DNA of 49,011 nucleotides from Epilithonimonas hispanica (GTDB lineage Bacteria > Bacteroidota > Bacteroidia > Flavobacteriales > Weeksellaceae): positions 1-49,011 of the forward strand of contig NZ_QNUG01000028.1 of NCBI RefSeq assembly GCF_003385395.1. Direction: 5' to 3'. The position numbers and the translations under genes are program-made. Below, piece by piece: positions 1 to 7,963 of this stretch. Position 1 is the stretch's first letter. Each line of letters starts with the position of its first letter. The notes beneath the pieces were generated by a model. It did no database searches and was not told the DNA's origin. It worked only from the letters and a program-made list of their open reading frames with translations.

Positions 1-16
1 TGAAATTCATAGACAA

Positions 17-35
17 ATATCTGATTATCAGATAT
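17..35. promoter_or_regulatory. 19-bp perfect palindrome
   Basis: ATATCTGA and TCAGATAT flank a TTA centre. It lies upstream of the DUF72 gene and could be an operator or a small transcript hairpin. Nothing else identifies a regulator. Confidence 0.3.
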
Positions 36-69
36 AAATATACAAAAAATAACAATTATAACCAAAAAA

Positions 70-96
70 AATCCGCCTCAAGTTGTGAGACGGATT
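70..96 (-). terminator. Hairpin terminator reading leftward
   Basis: AATCCGCCTCA and TGAGACGGATT form an 11-bp stem with one C/A mismatch and a 5-nt loop. A run of A at 63-71 becomes a U-tract on the minus strand, so the orientation suits a leftward transcript. No minus-strand gene is visible just to the right, so it may instead end a rightward transcript from before the window without a U-tract. Confidence 0.45.
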
Positions 97-118
97 CTTG
101 CTAACTTTAAACCTCAAT

Positions 119-153
119 TCTAAAATCTAATTTCTAACCTCTAACTTCTTACA
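119..153 (+). repeat. Heptad microsatellite TCTAANN before a start codon
   Basis: Four exact-register heptads (TCTAAAA, TCTAATT, TCTAACC, TCTAACT) and a decayed fifth end directly before the ATG at 156. A similar TCTA-rich stretch sits at 3547-3590 just before recX. Confidence 0.5.
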
Positions 154-155
154 AA

Positions 156-1043
156 ATGAAATTCGGACAAGTTGCTGACCCGTCACAAATCGATTTTACT
201 TTACCAAAAGACCATCCTCAAACCAAATTCATTCTTAATCAGAACAAAAAAAGTTTGGAGAACATCTCGATTGGCTGTGCAAAATGGAACAAGACCGACC
301 TCAAAGGTTTTTATCCGAAAGGAACAAAAGACGAGTTAACATATTACGCAACCCAATTTAATTCGATTGAATTGAATGCAACTTTCTATGGAATGCCGAC
401 CGCAGAACAAGTTCAGACTTGGAAAGAAAAAACGCCGAAAGATTTCAAATTCTTTCCGAAAATTACCAATACAGTTTCACATTTCCGAAGATTATTGAAT
501 GTTAATGACGTTGTAACACAGTTTGCTTCAGCAGTTTTGAATTTCGATGAAAAATTAGGAATGGTTTTTTTACAGCTTCACGATAATTTCAAACCGAAAG
601 ATTATGAACGTTTGGAGAAATTTGTTCAAGATTGGCCAAAAGAAGTTCCGTTAGCAATTGAACTCAGAAATACGGAATGGTTTACAGATGAAGAGGTTTT
701 CAATACAGTCTGTGAATTGTTTGAAATGAATAATATTACCAACATCATTGTAGATACAGCAGGAAGACGAGATATGCTTCATATGCGATTAACAACTTCT
801 GATGCTTTTATCCGCTACGTTGGGGCTAATGCAGAAAGCGATTATGCAAGATTAGATGACTGGTTAGAGAGAATCAAAGTTTGGAAAAAAGAAGGCTTGC
901 AGAATCTTTATTTCTTTGTTCATCAAAATGTTGAAAAAGCTTCGCCATTATTGTCAGCTTATTTTATTGAGAAAGTTAATAAAGAGTTTGGAACCAATAT
1001 TCATATTCCAACAATGGCTTCGGAAAAGCCAACTTTGTTTTAA
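156..1043 (+). CDS. DUF72 family protein (YecE-like)
   Basis: The 295-residue product matches the DUF72/YecE family, a TIM-barrel-like family of unsettled biochemical role. The family start motif is seen as ISIGCAKW-KTDLKGFYP (about residues 37-53), followed by the core YATQFNSIELNATFYG (about 63-78). The strongly conserved later segments LAIELRNTEWF and VDTAG-RRDMLHMRLT are present. The length is normal for the family plus a short N-terminal lead. The start is the first ATG after a TCTA-heptad leader. Its stop codon overlaps the start of the fic gene by one base (TAATG), so the two are probably co-transcribed, although a functional link is not known. Confidence 0.85.
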   Translation: MKFGQVADPSQIDFTLPKDHPQTKFILNQNKKSLENISIGCAKWNKTDLKGFYPKGTKDELTYYATQFNSIELNATFYGMPTAEQVQTWKEKTPKDFKFFPKITNTVSHFRRLLNVNDVVTQFASAVLNFDEKLGMVFLQLHDNFKPKDYERLEKFVQDWPKEVPLAIELRNTEWFTDEEVFNTVCELFEMNNITNIIVDTAGRRDMLHMRLTTSDAFIRYVGANAESDYARLDDWLERIKVWKKEGLQNLYFFVHQNVEKASPLLSAYFIEKVNKEFGTNIHIPTMASEKPTLF

Positions 1044-1633
1044 TGACTAAGTATAATGTAAATCCGAATGAAGATGAGATTCTTCCTAATTTATTAAATT
1101 CAAATTCTAAGAAAGAAATCGAAGAAGCTGAGTTTGAAGGATTTTTATATGCGGAAATATTTTTAACGACTCAACTTTTTGATAAGACAAAATTTAATTT
1201 AGATTATATTAAGAACATTCATTATTTAGCTTTAAAAGATGTTTATTCATTTGCGGGGAAATATAGAACAGTTAATATTTCCAAATCAGGATTTATGTTT
1301 CCTGCCGCAAGATTCTTAGAAGAATCAATGAAAGAATTTGAGAACGACATCTTAAATAATCTTTTAGATAAGTATGAAAAATTCGATTCCGCGTTTTTAA
1401 TTGGAGATATTGCCAAAGTTCACGCAGAATTGTTATATATTCATCCATTTAGAGAAGGGAATGGTAGAACTGCTCGTTTGTTGCTTAATCTAATGTTAAG
1501 GAAAAATGATTGGGAGATTTTGGACTTTACAAAAATGGATGATGAATTGTTTGAAAAATACGTCTTTGCTGTTCAGTCGGCTTCAATGAAGAACTATCAA
1601 CCAATGGTAGAAGTTATTGAGCTTTTGCTTTGA
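1043..1633 (+). CDS. Fic family AMP-transferase (toxin-type)
   Basis: The 196-residue protein has the complete Fic active-site motif HPFREGNGRTAR (about residues 131-142), including the catalytic His and both Arg. The upstream flap region VYSFAGKYRTVNISKSG, typical of Fic proteins, is also present. Family knowledge: such proteins transfer AMP from ATP to a Tyr, Ser or Thr of a target. No internal inhibitory (S/T)xxxE(G/N) helix is visible, so it looks like a class I Fic needing a separate antitoxin. A candidate antitoxin is encoded convergently at 1614-1766, overlapping this 3' end by 20 bp. The start overlaps the DUF72 stop by one base. Confidence 0.9.
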   Translation: MTKYNVNPNEDEILPNLLNSNSKKEIEEAEFEGFLYAEIFLTTQLFDKTKFNLDYIKNIHYLALKDVYSFAGKYRTVNISKSGFMFPAARFLEESMKEFENDILNNLLDKYEKFDSAFLIGDIAKVHAELLYIHPFREGNGRTARLLLNLMLRKNDWEILDFTKMDDELFEKYVFAVQSASMKNYQPMVEVIELLL

Positions 1634-1766
1634 TTTTTTTTAAAACACGAGCATAAGCTTCATTAGCAAATTTATCAGAAATTTTAATACGTTCAATACC
1701 AAAAGAACCTTTCAGAGATTGAAGGGTTTTATTTTTATCGAACGTATTAATTTTTTCTTTTTGCAT
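1614..1766 (-). CDS. Putative VbhA-like Fic antitoxin
   Basis: This is a 50-residue protein starting at MQKEKINTFDK; a longer frame to 1823 exists, but its extra 19 residues look non-coding. The segment LQSLKGSFGIERIKIS matches the inhibitory helix of VbhA-type antitoxins, (S/T)xxxE(G/N): Ser21 and Glu25 are in register, but the final Gly/Asn is Arg26. Family knowledge: the Glu blocks ATP binding by pairing with the second Arg of the Fic motif. The gene faces fic tail-to-tail with a 20-bp overlap, instead of lying before the toxin in one operon as usual. Function is inferred from the motif and position. Confidence 0.65.
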   Translation of the reverse strand: MQKEKINTFDKNKTLQSLKGSFGIERIKISDKFANEAYARVLKKIKAKAQ

Positions 1767-1797
1767 AATCAAATATAAGGAATTAATTTTTACAAAT

Positions 1798-1853
1798 GTC
1801 AGTCTGAGGCTCTTGAAGATCATAAAAGTTGTAAGTCTGAGACTCTCGAAGAC
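1798..1853 (+). repeat. Two copies of a dispersed TCTGAG-CTC-GAAGA repeat
   Basis: Positions 1798-1820 and 1831-1853 are 23-bp copies agreeing at 19 bases, 33 bp apart. Both contain AGTCTGAG and CTC(T/C)(T/C)GAAGA. A related copy lies at 43671-43693. The second copy ends exactly at the stop of the next minus-strand gene. Confidence 0.6.
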
Positions 1854-2149
1854 TAAGCCAAAAACTTCAGTTCTTTATCTTTAAATTGATTGTTTTCAAC
1901 AAGTTTGTGCATCGCTTTCAAAGTTTTCTTACGAAGCTTTGCCAAAACTCGAACATTTTTGTCATCGCTATAATCAAAAATATCGTCTTCAAAAGAAAAT
2001 ACATCTCCTTTTTTAAACTTGATATTGTTTTCTTTCATTTCTTTAAGAAGCATTAGATTGGTCATTACTCTTAGAGATGCACTTTCTGCCGCTTCCAGAT
2101 GTTTCAGAGATTTTAGAAGCTCTTTTTTATATTTTTTCTTTGATTTCAT
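1853..2149 (-). CDS. Hypothetical protein, 98 aa, basic
   Basis: I do not recognise this protein. It is lysine-rich with predicted helices at both ends (MKSKKKYKKELLKSLKHLEA; VLAKLRKKTLKAMHKLVE) and a short acidic patch FEDDIFDYSDD in the middle. There is no signal peptide or membrane segment. The ATG at 2149 is the only good start and is divergent from glyA. The stop falls inside a dispersed repeat, so the 3' end may have been altered by the repeat. The frame is open over 98 codons with ordinary local codon use, which supports a real gene. Confidence 0.6.
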   Translation of the reverse strand: MKSKKKYKKELLKSLKHLEAAESASLRVMTNLMLLKEMKENNIKFKKGDVFSFEDDIFDYSDDKNVRVLAKLRKKTLKAMHKLVENNQFKDKELKFLA

Positions 2150-2199
2150 TTCGAATGATGTTAATCTATGAAAGGTATGAAAATTTCTTTAGAATTTTG

Positions 2200-2207
2200 T
2201 AATTTTG
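2200..2207 (+). promoter_or_regulatory. -7 element of glyA promoter
   Basis: TAATTTTG matches the Bacteroidota -7 consensus TAnnTTTG and lies 20 bp before the glyA ATG. I see no clear TTG at the -33 position. Confidence 0.45.
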
Positions 2208-2227
2208 GAGGAAATAAATCTTAAGAA

Positions 2228-3496
2228 ATGCAAGACCCTATTTTCGAACTCATTGAAAAAGAAAGACAAAGACAAACACACGGAATTGAATTAATCGCTT
2301 CGGAAAATTTTGTATCCGAAAATGTGATGAAAGCCATGGGAAGTGTACTCACCAACAAATATGCAGAAGGCTATCCGGGAAGACGTTATTACGGCGGATG
2401 CGAAGTGGTAGATGAGGTAGAGCAATTGGCAATCGACAGAGCAAAAGAATTGTTTGGTGTAGATTATGTAAATGTTCAGCCGCATTCTGGTTCTCAAGCC
2501 AATGCCGCAATTTACCTTTCAGTTCTTAAACCTGGAGATAAAGTGATGGGAATGGACTTGTCTATGGGCGGACATTTGACCCACGGTTCTGCGGTTAATT
2601 TCTCAGGAATCCAATATCAGGTTTGTTCTTACGGCGTTCAAAAAGAAACTGGTTTGATTGATTATGACCAAATGAGAGAAGTCGCTTTAAGAGAAAAACC
2701 AAAAATGCTAATTGCTGGATTCTCTGCTTATTCCAGAGATTTGGATTATGCTAAATTCAGAGAAGTTGCGGATGAAATTGGAGCGACTCTTTGGGCAGAT
2801 ATTGCGCATCCAGCAGGTTTGGTTGCAAAAGGTCTTTTGAATAATCCATTTGAACATTGCCACGTTGTAACGACTACGACTCACAAAACGTTGAGAGGTC
2901 CAAGAGGTGGGATGATTATGATGGGTAAAGATTTTGAAAATACTTATGGTCATAAAACGCCAAAAGGAGAAACTAAATTGATGAGTGCTGTTTTGGATGG
3001 TGCTGTTTTTCCTGGAATTCAAGGTGGGCCGTTGGAACACGTGATTGGTGCAAAAGCAGTTGCTTTTGCAGAAGCTATTGATTCTAAATTTGAAACTTAT
3101 GCGAAGCAAGTTAAAGCTAATGCTCAGGCTTTGGCAAAATCAATGATAGATTTAGGTTTCGAAATCGTGAGTGGTGGAACGGATAATCACTTGATGCTGA
3201 TTGACCTTAGAAATAAAAATGTTAACGGTAAAGAAACTGAAAAAGCATTGGTAAAAGCAGATATCACTTGTAACAAAAATATGGTTCCTTTTGATGACAA
3301 ATCACCTTTCACCACTTCAGGCATCAGACTTGGAACGGCAGCGATTACAACAAGAGGTCTTAAAGAAAATGATATGGAAACCATTGCAGGTTTGATTTCT
3401 GAAGTGGTTGATAATATCAAGAATGAGGAAGTTTTATCTTCTGTTAGAACGAAAGTCAATGAATTGATGGAAGGTCACGCACTTTTCAATTATTAA
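2228..3496 (+). CDS. glyA: Serine hydroxymethyltransferase
   Basis: The enzyme converts serine plus tetrahydrofolate to glycine plus 5,10-methylene-THF with pyridoxal phosphate in the cytosol. The 422-residue length is typical. The sequence shows the N-terminal [11 protein letters not shown], the substrate loop [18 protein letters not shown] (about residues 48-65), [12 protein letters not shown] with the PLP-binding Asp/His, and [14 protein letters not shown] with the Schiff-base lysine (about residue 223). The C-terminal [17 protein letters not shown] is also present. It stands alone: a -7 element lies 20 bp upstream and a strong terminator follows. Nothing is odd. Confidence 0.98.
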   Translation: MQDPIFELIEKERQRQTHGIELIASENFVSENVMKAMGSVLTNKYAEGYPGRRYYGGCEVVDEVEQLAIDRAKELFGVDYVNVQPHSGSQANAAIYLSVLKPGDKVMGMDLSMGGHLTHGSAVNFSGIQYQVCSYGVQKETGLIDYDQMREVALREKPKMLIAGFSAYSRDLDYAKFREVADEIGATLWADIAHPAGLVAKGLLNNPFEHCHVVTTTTHKTLRGPRGGMIMMGKDFENTYGHKTPKGETKLMSAVLDGAVFPGIQGGPLEHVIGAKAVAFAEAIDSKFETYAKQVKANAQALAKSMIDLGFEIVSGGTDNHLMLIDLRNKNVNGKETEKALVKADITCNKNMVPFDDKSPFTTSGIRLGTAAITTRGLKENDMETIAGLISEVVDNIKNEEVLSSVRTKVNELMEGHALFNY

Positions 3497-3523
3497 GAAA
3501 TTAGTTTCAAAATATTCAATAGG

Positions 3524-3548
3524 AAGGTGCAGAAAAACTGCACCTTTT
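3524..3548 (+). terminator. Intrinsic terminator of glyA
   Basis: A perfect 9-bp stem (AAGGTGCAG / CTGCACCTT) with an AAAAA loop, followed by TTTT and a pyrimidine-rich stretch. Confidence 0.8.
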
Positions 3549-3593
3549 CTGTCTCTCATCTATTAGTCTATTATCTATCCATCTAAAAACAAT

Positions 3594-4058
3594 ATGGACA
3601 AAAAATCACCCACTTTCGATGAAATTAAACTAAAGCTTGTGAACTATTGCGTTTATCAGGACAGATGTCATTATGAAGTAGAGCGGAAGATGAGAGAGTT
3701 TCTTTTGATTCCAGAAGCTAAGGATGAGATTTTTCTTTATCTAATGAATGAAAATTATCTTAATGAAGAACGTTTTACCAGAAGTTACATCCGAGGGAAA
3801 TTCTACATCAAACATTGGGGAAGGAATAAAATCAAAATGAACCTCAAGCAAAAGGGGATTACCGAAAAACTAATTTCAAAATGTATGGATGAAATTGATG
3901 TTGATGATTATGAAAAGGCTTTCATGAAAATCTATCATGATTATTTTTCCAAACAGAAAGGAATGAAAGATTATCAAAAAAAAAGCAAAACAATCAAACA
4001 TCTTATATCCAAAGGTTACGAGTATGATGTTGTTTTGGATGTTGTAAATAATGAATGA
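3594..4058 (+). CDS. recX: Regulatory protein RecX
   Basis: RecX binds RecA filaments and limits RecA activity. The 154-residue product shows the three-helix repeat layout of the family: YCVYQDRCHYEVERKMRE (about 18-35), the central ENYLNEERFTRSYIRGKFYIKHWGRNKIKMNL (long basic stretch, about 58-89), and a third repeat ending in HLISKGYEYDVVLDVV. The length is standard. There is no recA next to it. It has its own start after a TCTA-rich leader and is separated from glyA by the terminator. Confidence 0.9.
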   Translation: MDKKSPTFDEIKLKLVNYCVYQDRCHYEVERKMREFLLIPEAKDEIFLYLMNENYLNEERFTRSYIRGKFYIKHWGRNKIKMNLKQKGITEKLISKCMDEIDVDDYEKAFMKIYHDYFSKQKGMKDYQKKSKTIKHLISKGYEYDVVLDVVNNE

Positions 4059-4171
4059 AATAGGATGTTAAATTAAATTAATATATCATTATACTATAAG
4101 ATTTTAAAATATTTCTTAAAAAGTGATGAATAATTCTTAATTTCGTCACAAATTTGAACAACTACTATTCC

Positions 4172-4792
4172 ATGAGAAAAATTATTACTATATCTTCACT
4201 ATTGTTATTTGGATTTATAAATGCACAAACGGTTAAATATGGAGTGACAGGTAATTTTCATAAAAGCTCAATTCCGGGTATTCACGATCGTTCAAAAGGT
4301 ATATTTGGTGGTGGAATAGGTGTTTTTGCTGATATTTCTTTAGTACGCAATGAAATATATAATTCTGCTTGGTTGTACCTTACTCCTCAGTTGGAATTTA
4401 ACACTCAAGGGGAAAATGCTCAAATGCCGGGGCAAGAAACTCAAAAGTATCATAATAATTATATAGGGATTCCTCTATACATCAAATATTTTTTGAAAAG
4501 TCAGGGTTATAAAGGCGATATCTATTTTATGGCGGGACCAAGATTTGAGTTTATGGTATCCAATAAAGTATCTGGACCAGTGTCTCTCACTGCACACCAA
4601 GAGGAAAATATTGAAAAGTTTGGCTATGGTATTTCTGCAGGAGTTGGGGTTAATATCCAAAATAGGTGGGATGTTTTTATTAGGTACGACAGAGGTTTTT
4701 CCAAAATTTATCCAGATTATACAAAGTACACAACCTATAACAGAATGTTAGCTATAGGAATCAATTTGTATTTAGGCGAGTCTGGGTTCTAA
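4172..4792 (+). CDS. Outer membrane beta-barrel protein of the polysaccharide locus
   Basis: The product is about 206 residues from ATG 4172. I chose it over a TTG at 4154 because MRKIITISSLLLFGFINAQ is then a clean signal peptide, cut after the Flavobacteriia-typical 'NAQ'. The rest alternates hydrophobic and polar residues with Gly/Tyr-rich strands (AGVGVNIQNRWDVFIRYDRG; YNRMLAIGINLYLG), as in PorT/OmpW-like small barrels. It lies 46 bp before the export lipoprotein and is likely the first gene of the capsule locus. Whether it takes part in polysaccharide transport is an inference from position only. Confidence 0.75.
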   Translation: MRKIITISSLLLFGFINAQTVKYGVTGNFHKSSIPGIHDRSKGIFGGGIGVFADISLVRNEIYNSAWLYLTPQLEFNTQGENAQMPGQETQKYHNNYIGIPLYIKYFLKSQGYKGDIYFMAGPRFEFMVSNKVSGPVSLTAHQEENIEKFGYGISAGVGVNIQNRWDVFIRYDRGFSKIYPDYTKYTTYNRMLAIGINLYLGESGF

Positions 4793-4803
4793 AAAATATT
4801 TGG

Positions 4804-4831
4804 CTGTTAAAAGATCGTTATGATCTAACAG
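4804..4831 (+). promoter_or_regulatory. Leader hairpin before the wza-like gene
   Basis: CTGTT and AGATC pair with GATCT and AACAG around a GTTAT loop, with an AAA bulge. There is no U-tract worth the name after it, and it ends 7 bp before the ATG at 4839. It could modulate translation or transcript processing between the barrel gene and the export genes. Confidence 0.4.
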
Positions 4832-4838
4832 TATTTTC

Positions 4839-5633
4839 ATGAAGAAATCATTATTATATTCACTTGTTATATTGTTTTTAGCTTTTTCTTGCAAGCCTAA
4901 AAATAATATGATTTATATGAGCAACAACAACTTTCAGCAAGAGGTTTCTCAGGCTAGGTACACGGGTCTTCATATTCAAGAAGGAGATGTGTTGGAGGTT
5001 ATTGTGACTGCTATGGATGATTTGGCGGTTAAACCTTTTAACAAGACTACCATTCAACAGACAGGAGAAGAGGGGAGTTCTGGAGGGATGTCTATGCGTT
5101 TAGGAAATAATGAGTATCAAGTCACTTCGGAAGGTTACATTATTTTTCCAGTTCTAGGCAATGTGTATTGCAAAGGGATGACCAAGCAACAACTGAAAAC
5201 CGAATTTGATAATAGGCTCAAGCAATATCTTACAGATCCTATTGTAACCATAAGACATGTCAATTTTAACATCAGTGTTTTAGGAGATGTGGGTGCGCCA
5301 GGGCAAAAAACAAGTTCTACAGAAAGATTGAATGTCTTTCAAGCTTTAGCTTTGGCTGGAGATATGAGAGATTCTGCAGATCGAACCAAGGTGAAATTAA
5401 TTAGATATTCGGAAGAATCGGGGAAAGATGTGACCTACTCATTGGATTTGTCAGAAGCTTCTATCGTCAATTCGCCTTATTATTATCTGCAGCAGAATGA
5501 TATTCTATATGTAGAGCCAGATCGAAACAAGCAAATTGCGGCTAATACCACCAATCCCAATCGAGCATTACTATTCCAGATTTTAGGAGTAGCAATTGGT
5601 CTAGTAACATTTGTGATTGCAATAGCTAAATAA
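4839..5633 (+). CDS. Polysaccharide export lipoprotein (Wza-like)
   Basis: The 264-residue protein begins with a lipoprotein signal (MKKSLLYSLVILFLAFSC), placing the lipidated Cys at residue 18. It continues with the Poly_export domain (LHIQEGDVLEVIV, then YIIFPVLGNVYCKGMT) and an SLBB-type segment (NFNISVLGDVGAPGQ, about residues 145-159). A hydrophobic C-terminal segment (LLFQILGVAIGLVTFVIAIA) follows, the expected membrane-spanning end in this family. It would form the outer-membrane channel for the polymer and pairs with the Wzc-like kinase that starts 5 bp downstream. Length and order are standard for Bacteroidota capsule loci. Confidence 0.93.
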   Translation: MKKSLLYSLVILFLAFSCKPKNNMIYMSNNNFQQEVSQARYTGLHIQEGDVLEVIVTAMDDLAVKPFNKTTIQQTGEEGSSGGMSMRLGNNEYQVTSEGYIIFPVLGNVYCKGMTKQQLKTEFDNRLKQYLTDPIVTIRHVNFNISVLGDVGAPGQKTSSTERLNVFQALALAGDMRDSADRTKVKLIRYSEESGKDVTYSLDLSEASIVNSPYYYLQQNDILYVEPDRNKQIAANTTNPNRALLFQILGVAIGLVTFVIAIAK

Positions 5634-5638
5634 TCTAT

Positions 5639-7963
5639 ATGGAGTTAATGGAGAGCCAACCGGCTGTGAAGAAGAGAAAACTCAATCTCAAGAAGGAGGT
5701 ATTAAAGTATCTTCGCTATTGGTATTGGATGCTTTTGAGTATGATTGTATTTTATTTAGGAGCTAGAGTTTATTTGCGATATATTACGCCTCAATACCTT
5801 TCTAAAACTACATTACAGTTTCCACAATCTAAAACCAAAGGGGGTGTTCCTCTTAGCGATTTGACAACTTTGGGCAATGGTCTCAATGGAGATAGCGAGC
5901 TTCAAGGAGAGGCATCCGCTATTCTATCCAAACCAATACTGGCAAAAGTCGTAGGACAACTGAATATGAATGTAAGTTTCTACGGAGTAGGAGCAATCAA
6001 AGAAACCGAGCTTTATACATCGTCTCCTTTGTTAGCCAACATCATTACAGTTACAGATCTTAGATTCTCCTCTGTATCCTACGTTGTGACACCCAATGGT
6101 AACAACACGTACAAACTTTCAGAAGGGCCTTTGCTCAAGGGAAAAGACACATTTCGTTTAGGAGAGATTGCTCAGCTGCCTTTTGGTAAGTTTGTAATGA
6201 ATTTGAAACAAGGGGTAAAGTCTTTTGCGCCAGTAAAGGTTGTATTTAGAAGCACATCCAATTTAGTATCATCTTTAGAAAGTTCTGTAATAGTTTCCTT
6301 ACCGCCTGATAAGGGCTTGATGATGGAGCTAAGTTTAATAGGAGCTATTCCGAGTAAATCTGAGAATATCCTCAACAGTATCACAGAGCATTATAAACAA
6401 GAAGGCGTCAAAGACCGTAATTTAGAAGCCCAAAATACCCAGGATTTTATTAATGGTAGGTTAGAGATCATATCAGAAGATCTTTCTGGCATCGAAGGCG
6501 AAAAAGAAAGCTTCAAACGTAAAAATCAAATTACTGATCTTGATACACAAGCGGCTTTGGCTGTAAATAATGCTAATGCCAATACAAACCAGATTGTTAC
6601 GCTTGCAACACAATTGGATTTGGTTAATTCTATCTATGCGTTTACAGCGGCAGAACGTTTGCTCCCGTCTAATATGGGATTGTCCTCAGTAACCGAAGGC
6701 TATATTGCAAAATATAATGAGATGTTGCTGACAAAGAACAAGACTTTGAAGCAGGCAACCACTCAAAACCCATCTGTTATCCAATTGAATAGAGATATTG
6801 CAGAGATGCGAGATCTTATTCGGGATAACCTCAAAGAGTCAAAAATTACTTTGCAACTTCAGATTGCACAAGTACAAAATCAACTTGATACAAATCGTTC
6901 AAAAATTTATAATTATCCTACACAGGAAAAAGTATATAGAGGGATAGAGCGTCAGCAAAACCTTAAAGAGCAACTATATCTTTATCTTTTACAAAAAAGA
7001 GAAGAGAATGCGATCACATTAGCGGTAACAGCGCCTATTGCAAAAGTTATCAATCCAGCTTATACCGTTGGTATTGTAAAACCAGATAGGCAGAAGATTA
7101 CTTTAGGAGCATTACTGGCAGGCTTGTTATTACCTCTGGTGATATTGTTTATAAAATATGCTTCGGATAGTAAGGTTCATACAAAGCAACAGATACAGTC
7201 ACAGCTTCCCGATGCTTTGATTATTGCAGAGATTCCTGAGGGCGAAAAAGAATCCCATTTGGTTTTAGCCAATGATTTTTCGGTTTTTTCAGAGTCCTTT
7301 CGTATTTTGACATCCAATCTCAAGTTTATTCTGAAAACAAAAAAGAATAAAAAAGAAAGCGATGTGATACTCATTACATCTTCCATTAAAGGAGAAGGGA
7401 AGACTACTATAGCTTTTAACACGGCAATGAGCCTGGCAGGGAATGCTAAAGTGTTGCTGATTGGCGCGGATATCAGGAACCCACAATTGCATAGGTTCGT
7501 TCCAATCAAAGAAAAGGGATTGACAGATTATTTGGTGTCAGATGATCTTGTGCCAGATTCTTATATTGTACCATCTAAAATACATGATAATGTGGATGTT
7601 CTTTTTAGTGGCGCATTGGCACCCAACCCCAATGATTTGCTAGAGATGGATAAATTCGATGCAATGATTGAGCTACTCAGAGAGCGATACAGATACATTG
7701 TCATAGACTCAGCACCAGTTATGTTGGTAAGTGATACATTGCACTTGATAGATATTGCAGATGCTATATTATATGTGGTTAAGTCCAACTACACCGAAGT
7801 TCAGATGTTAGACTTTATCGATGAGCTCCAAACAACACATGATGTCACGAACATGTCATTTGTCCTAAACAATGTGAAGCCAGAGAATAGCCGTTATGGT
7901 AATAAGTATGGGTATGGGTATTATACTAATTCGGGGAAACAAGGTATAAAAAAGTTTTTCTGA
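5639..7963 (+). CDS. Wzc-like chain-length protein with tyrosine autokinase domain
   Basis: The 774-residue inner-membrane protein has a Wzz-type N-terminal part with a first membrane helix (about residues 29-48), a long periplasmic coiled-coil region and a second helix (LGALLAGLLLPLVILFI, about 489-505). The BY-kinase domain follows: Walker A IKGEGKTT (about 582-589), Walker A' VLLIGADIRNPQ (about 603-614) and Walker B YIVIDSAP (about 684-691). A C-terminal Tyr cluster RYGNKYGYGYYT supplies autophosphorylation sites. It controls polymer length and export with the Wza-like lipoprotein upstream. Its stop overlaps the flippase start by one base. Confidence 0.95.
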   Translation: MELMESQPAVKKRKLNLKKEVLKYLRYWYWMLLSMIVFYLGARVYLRYITPQYLSKTTLQFPQSKTKGGVPLSDLTTLGNGLNGDSELQGEASAILSKPILAKVVGQLNMNVSFYGVGAIKETELYTSSPLLANIITVTDLRFSSVSYVVTPNGNNTYKLSEGPLLKGKDTFRLGEIAQLPFGKFVMNLKQGVKSFAPVKVVFRSTSNLVSSLESSVIVSLPPDKGLMMELSLIGAIPSKSENILNSITEHYKQEGVKDRNLEAQNTQDFINGRLEIISEDLSGIEGEKESFKRKNQITDLDTQAALAVNNANANTNQIVTLATQLDLVNSIYAFTAAERLLPSNMGLSSVTEGYIAKYNEMLLTKNKTLKQATTQNPSVIQLNRDIAEMRDLIRDNLKESKITLQLQIAQVQNQLDTNRSKIYNYPTQEKVYRGIERQQNLKEQLYLYLLQKREENAITLAVTAPIAKVINPAYTVGIVKPDRQKITLGALLAGLLLPLVILFIKYASDSKVHTKQQIQSQLPDALIIAEIPEGEKESHLVLANDFSVFSESFRILTSNLKFILKTKKNKKESDVILITSSIKGEGKTTIAFNTAMSLAGNAKVLLIGADIRNPQLHRFVPIKEKGLTDYLVSDDLVPDSYIVPSKIHDNVDVLFSGALAPNPNDLLEMDKFDAMIELLRERYRYIVIDSAPVMLVSDTLHLIDIADAILYVVKSNYTEVQMLDFIDELQTTHDVTNMSFVLNNVKPENSRYGNKYGYGYYTNSGKQGIKKFF

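Noticed and set aside
4154-4171. TTG start of the first outer-membrane barrel gene
   Set aside because: The ATG at 4172 gives a clean signal peptide; the extension would bury it.
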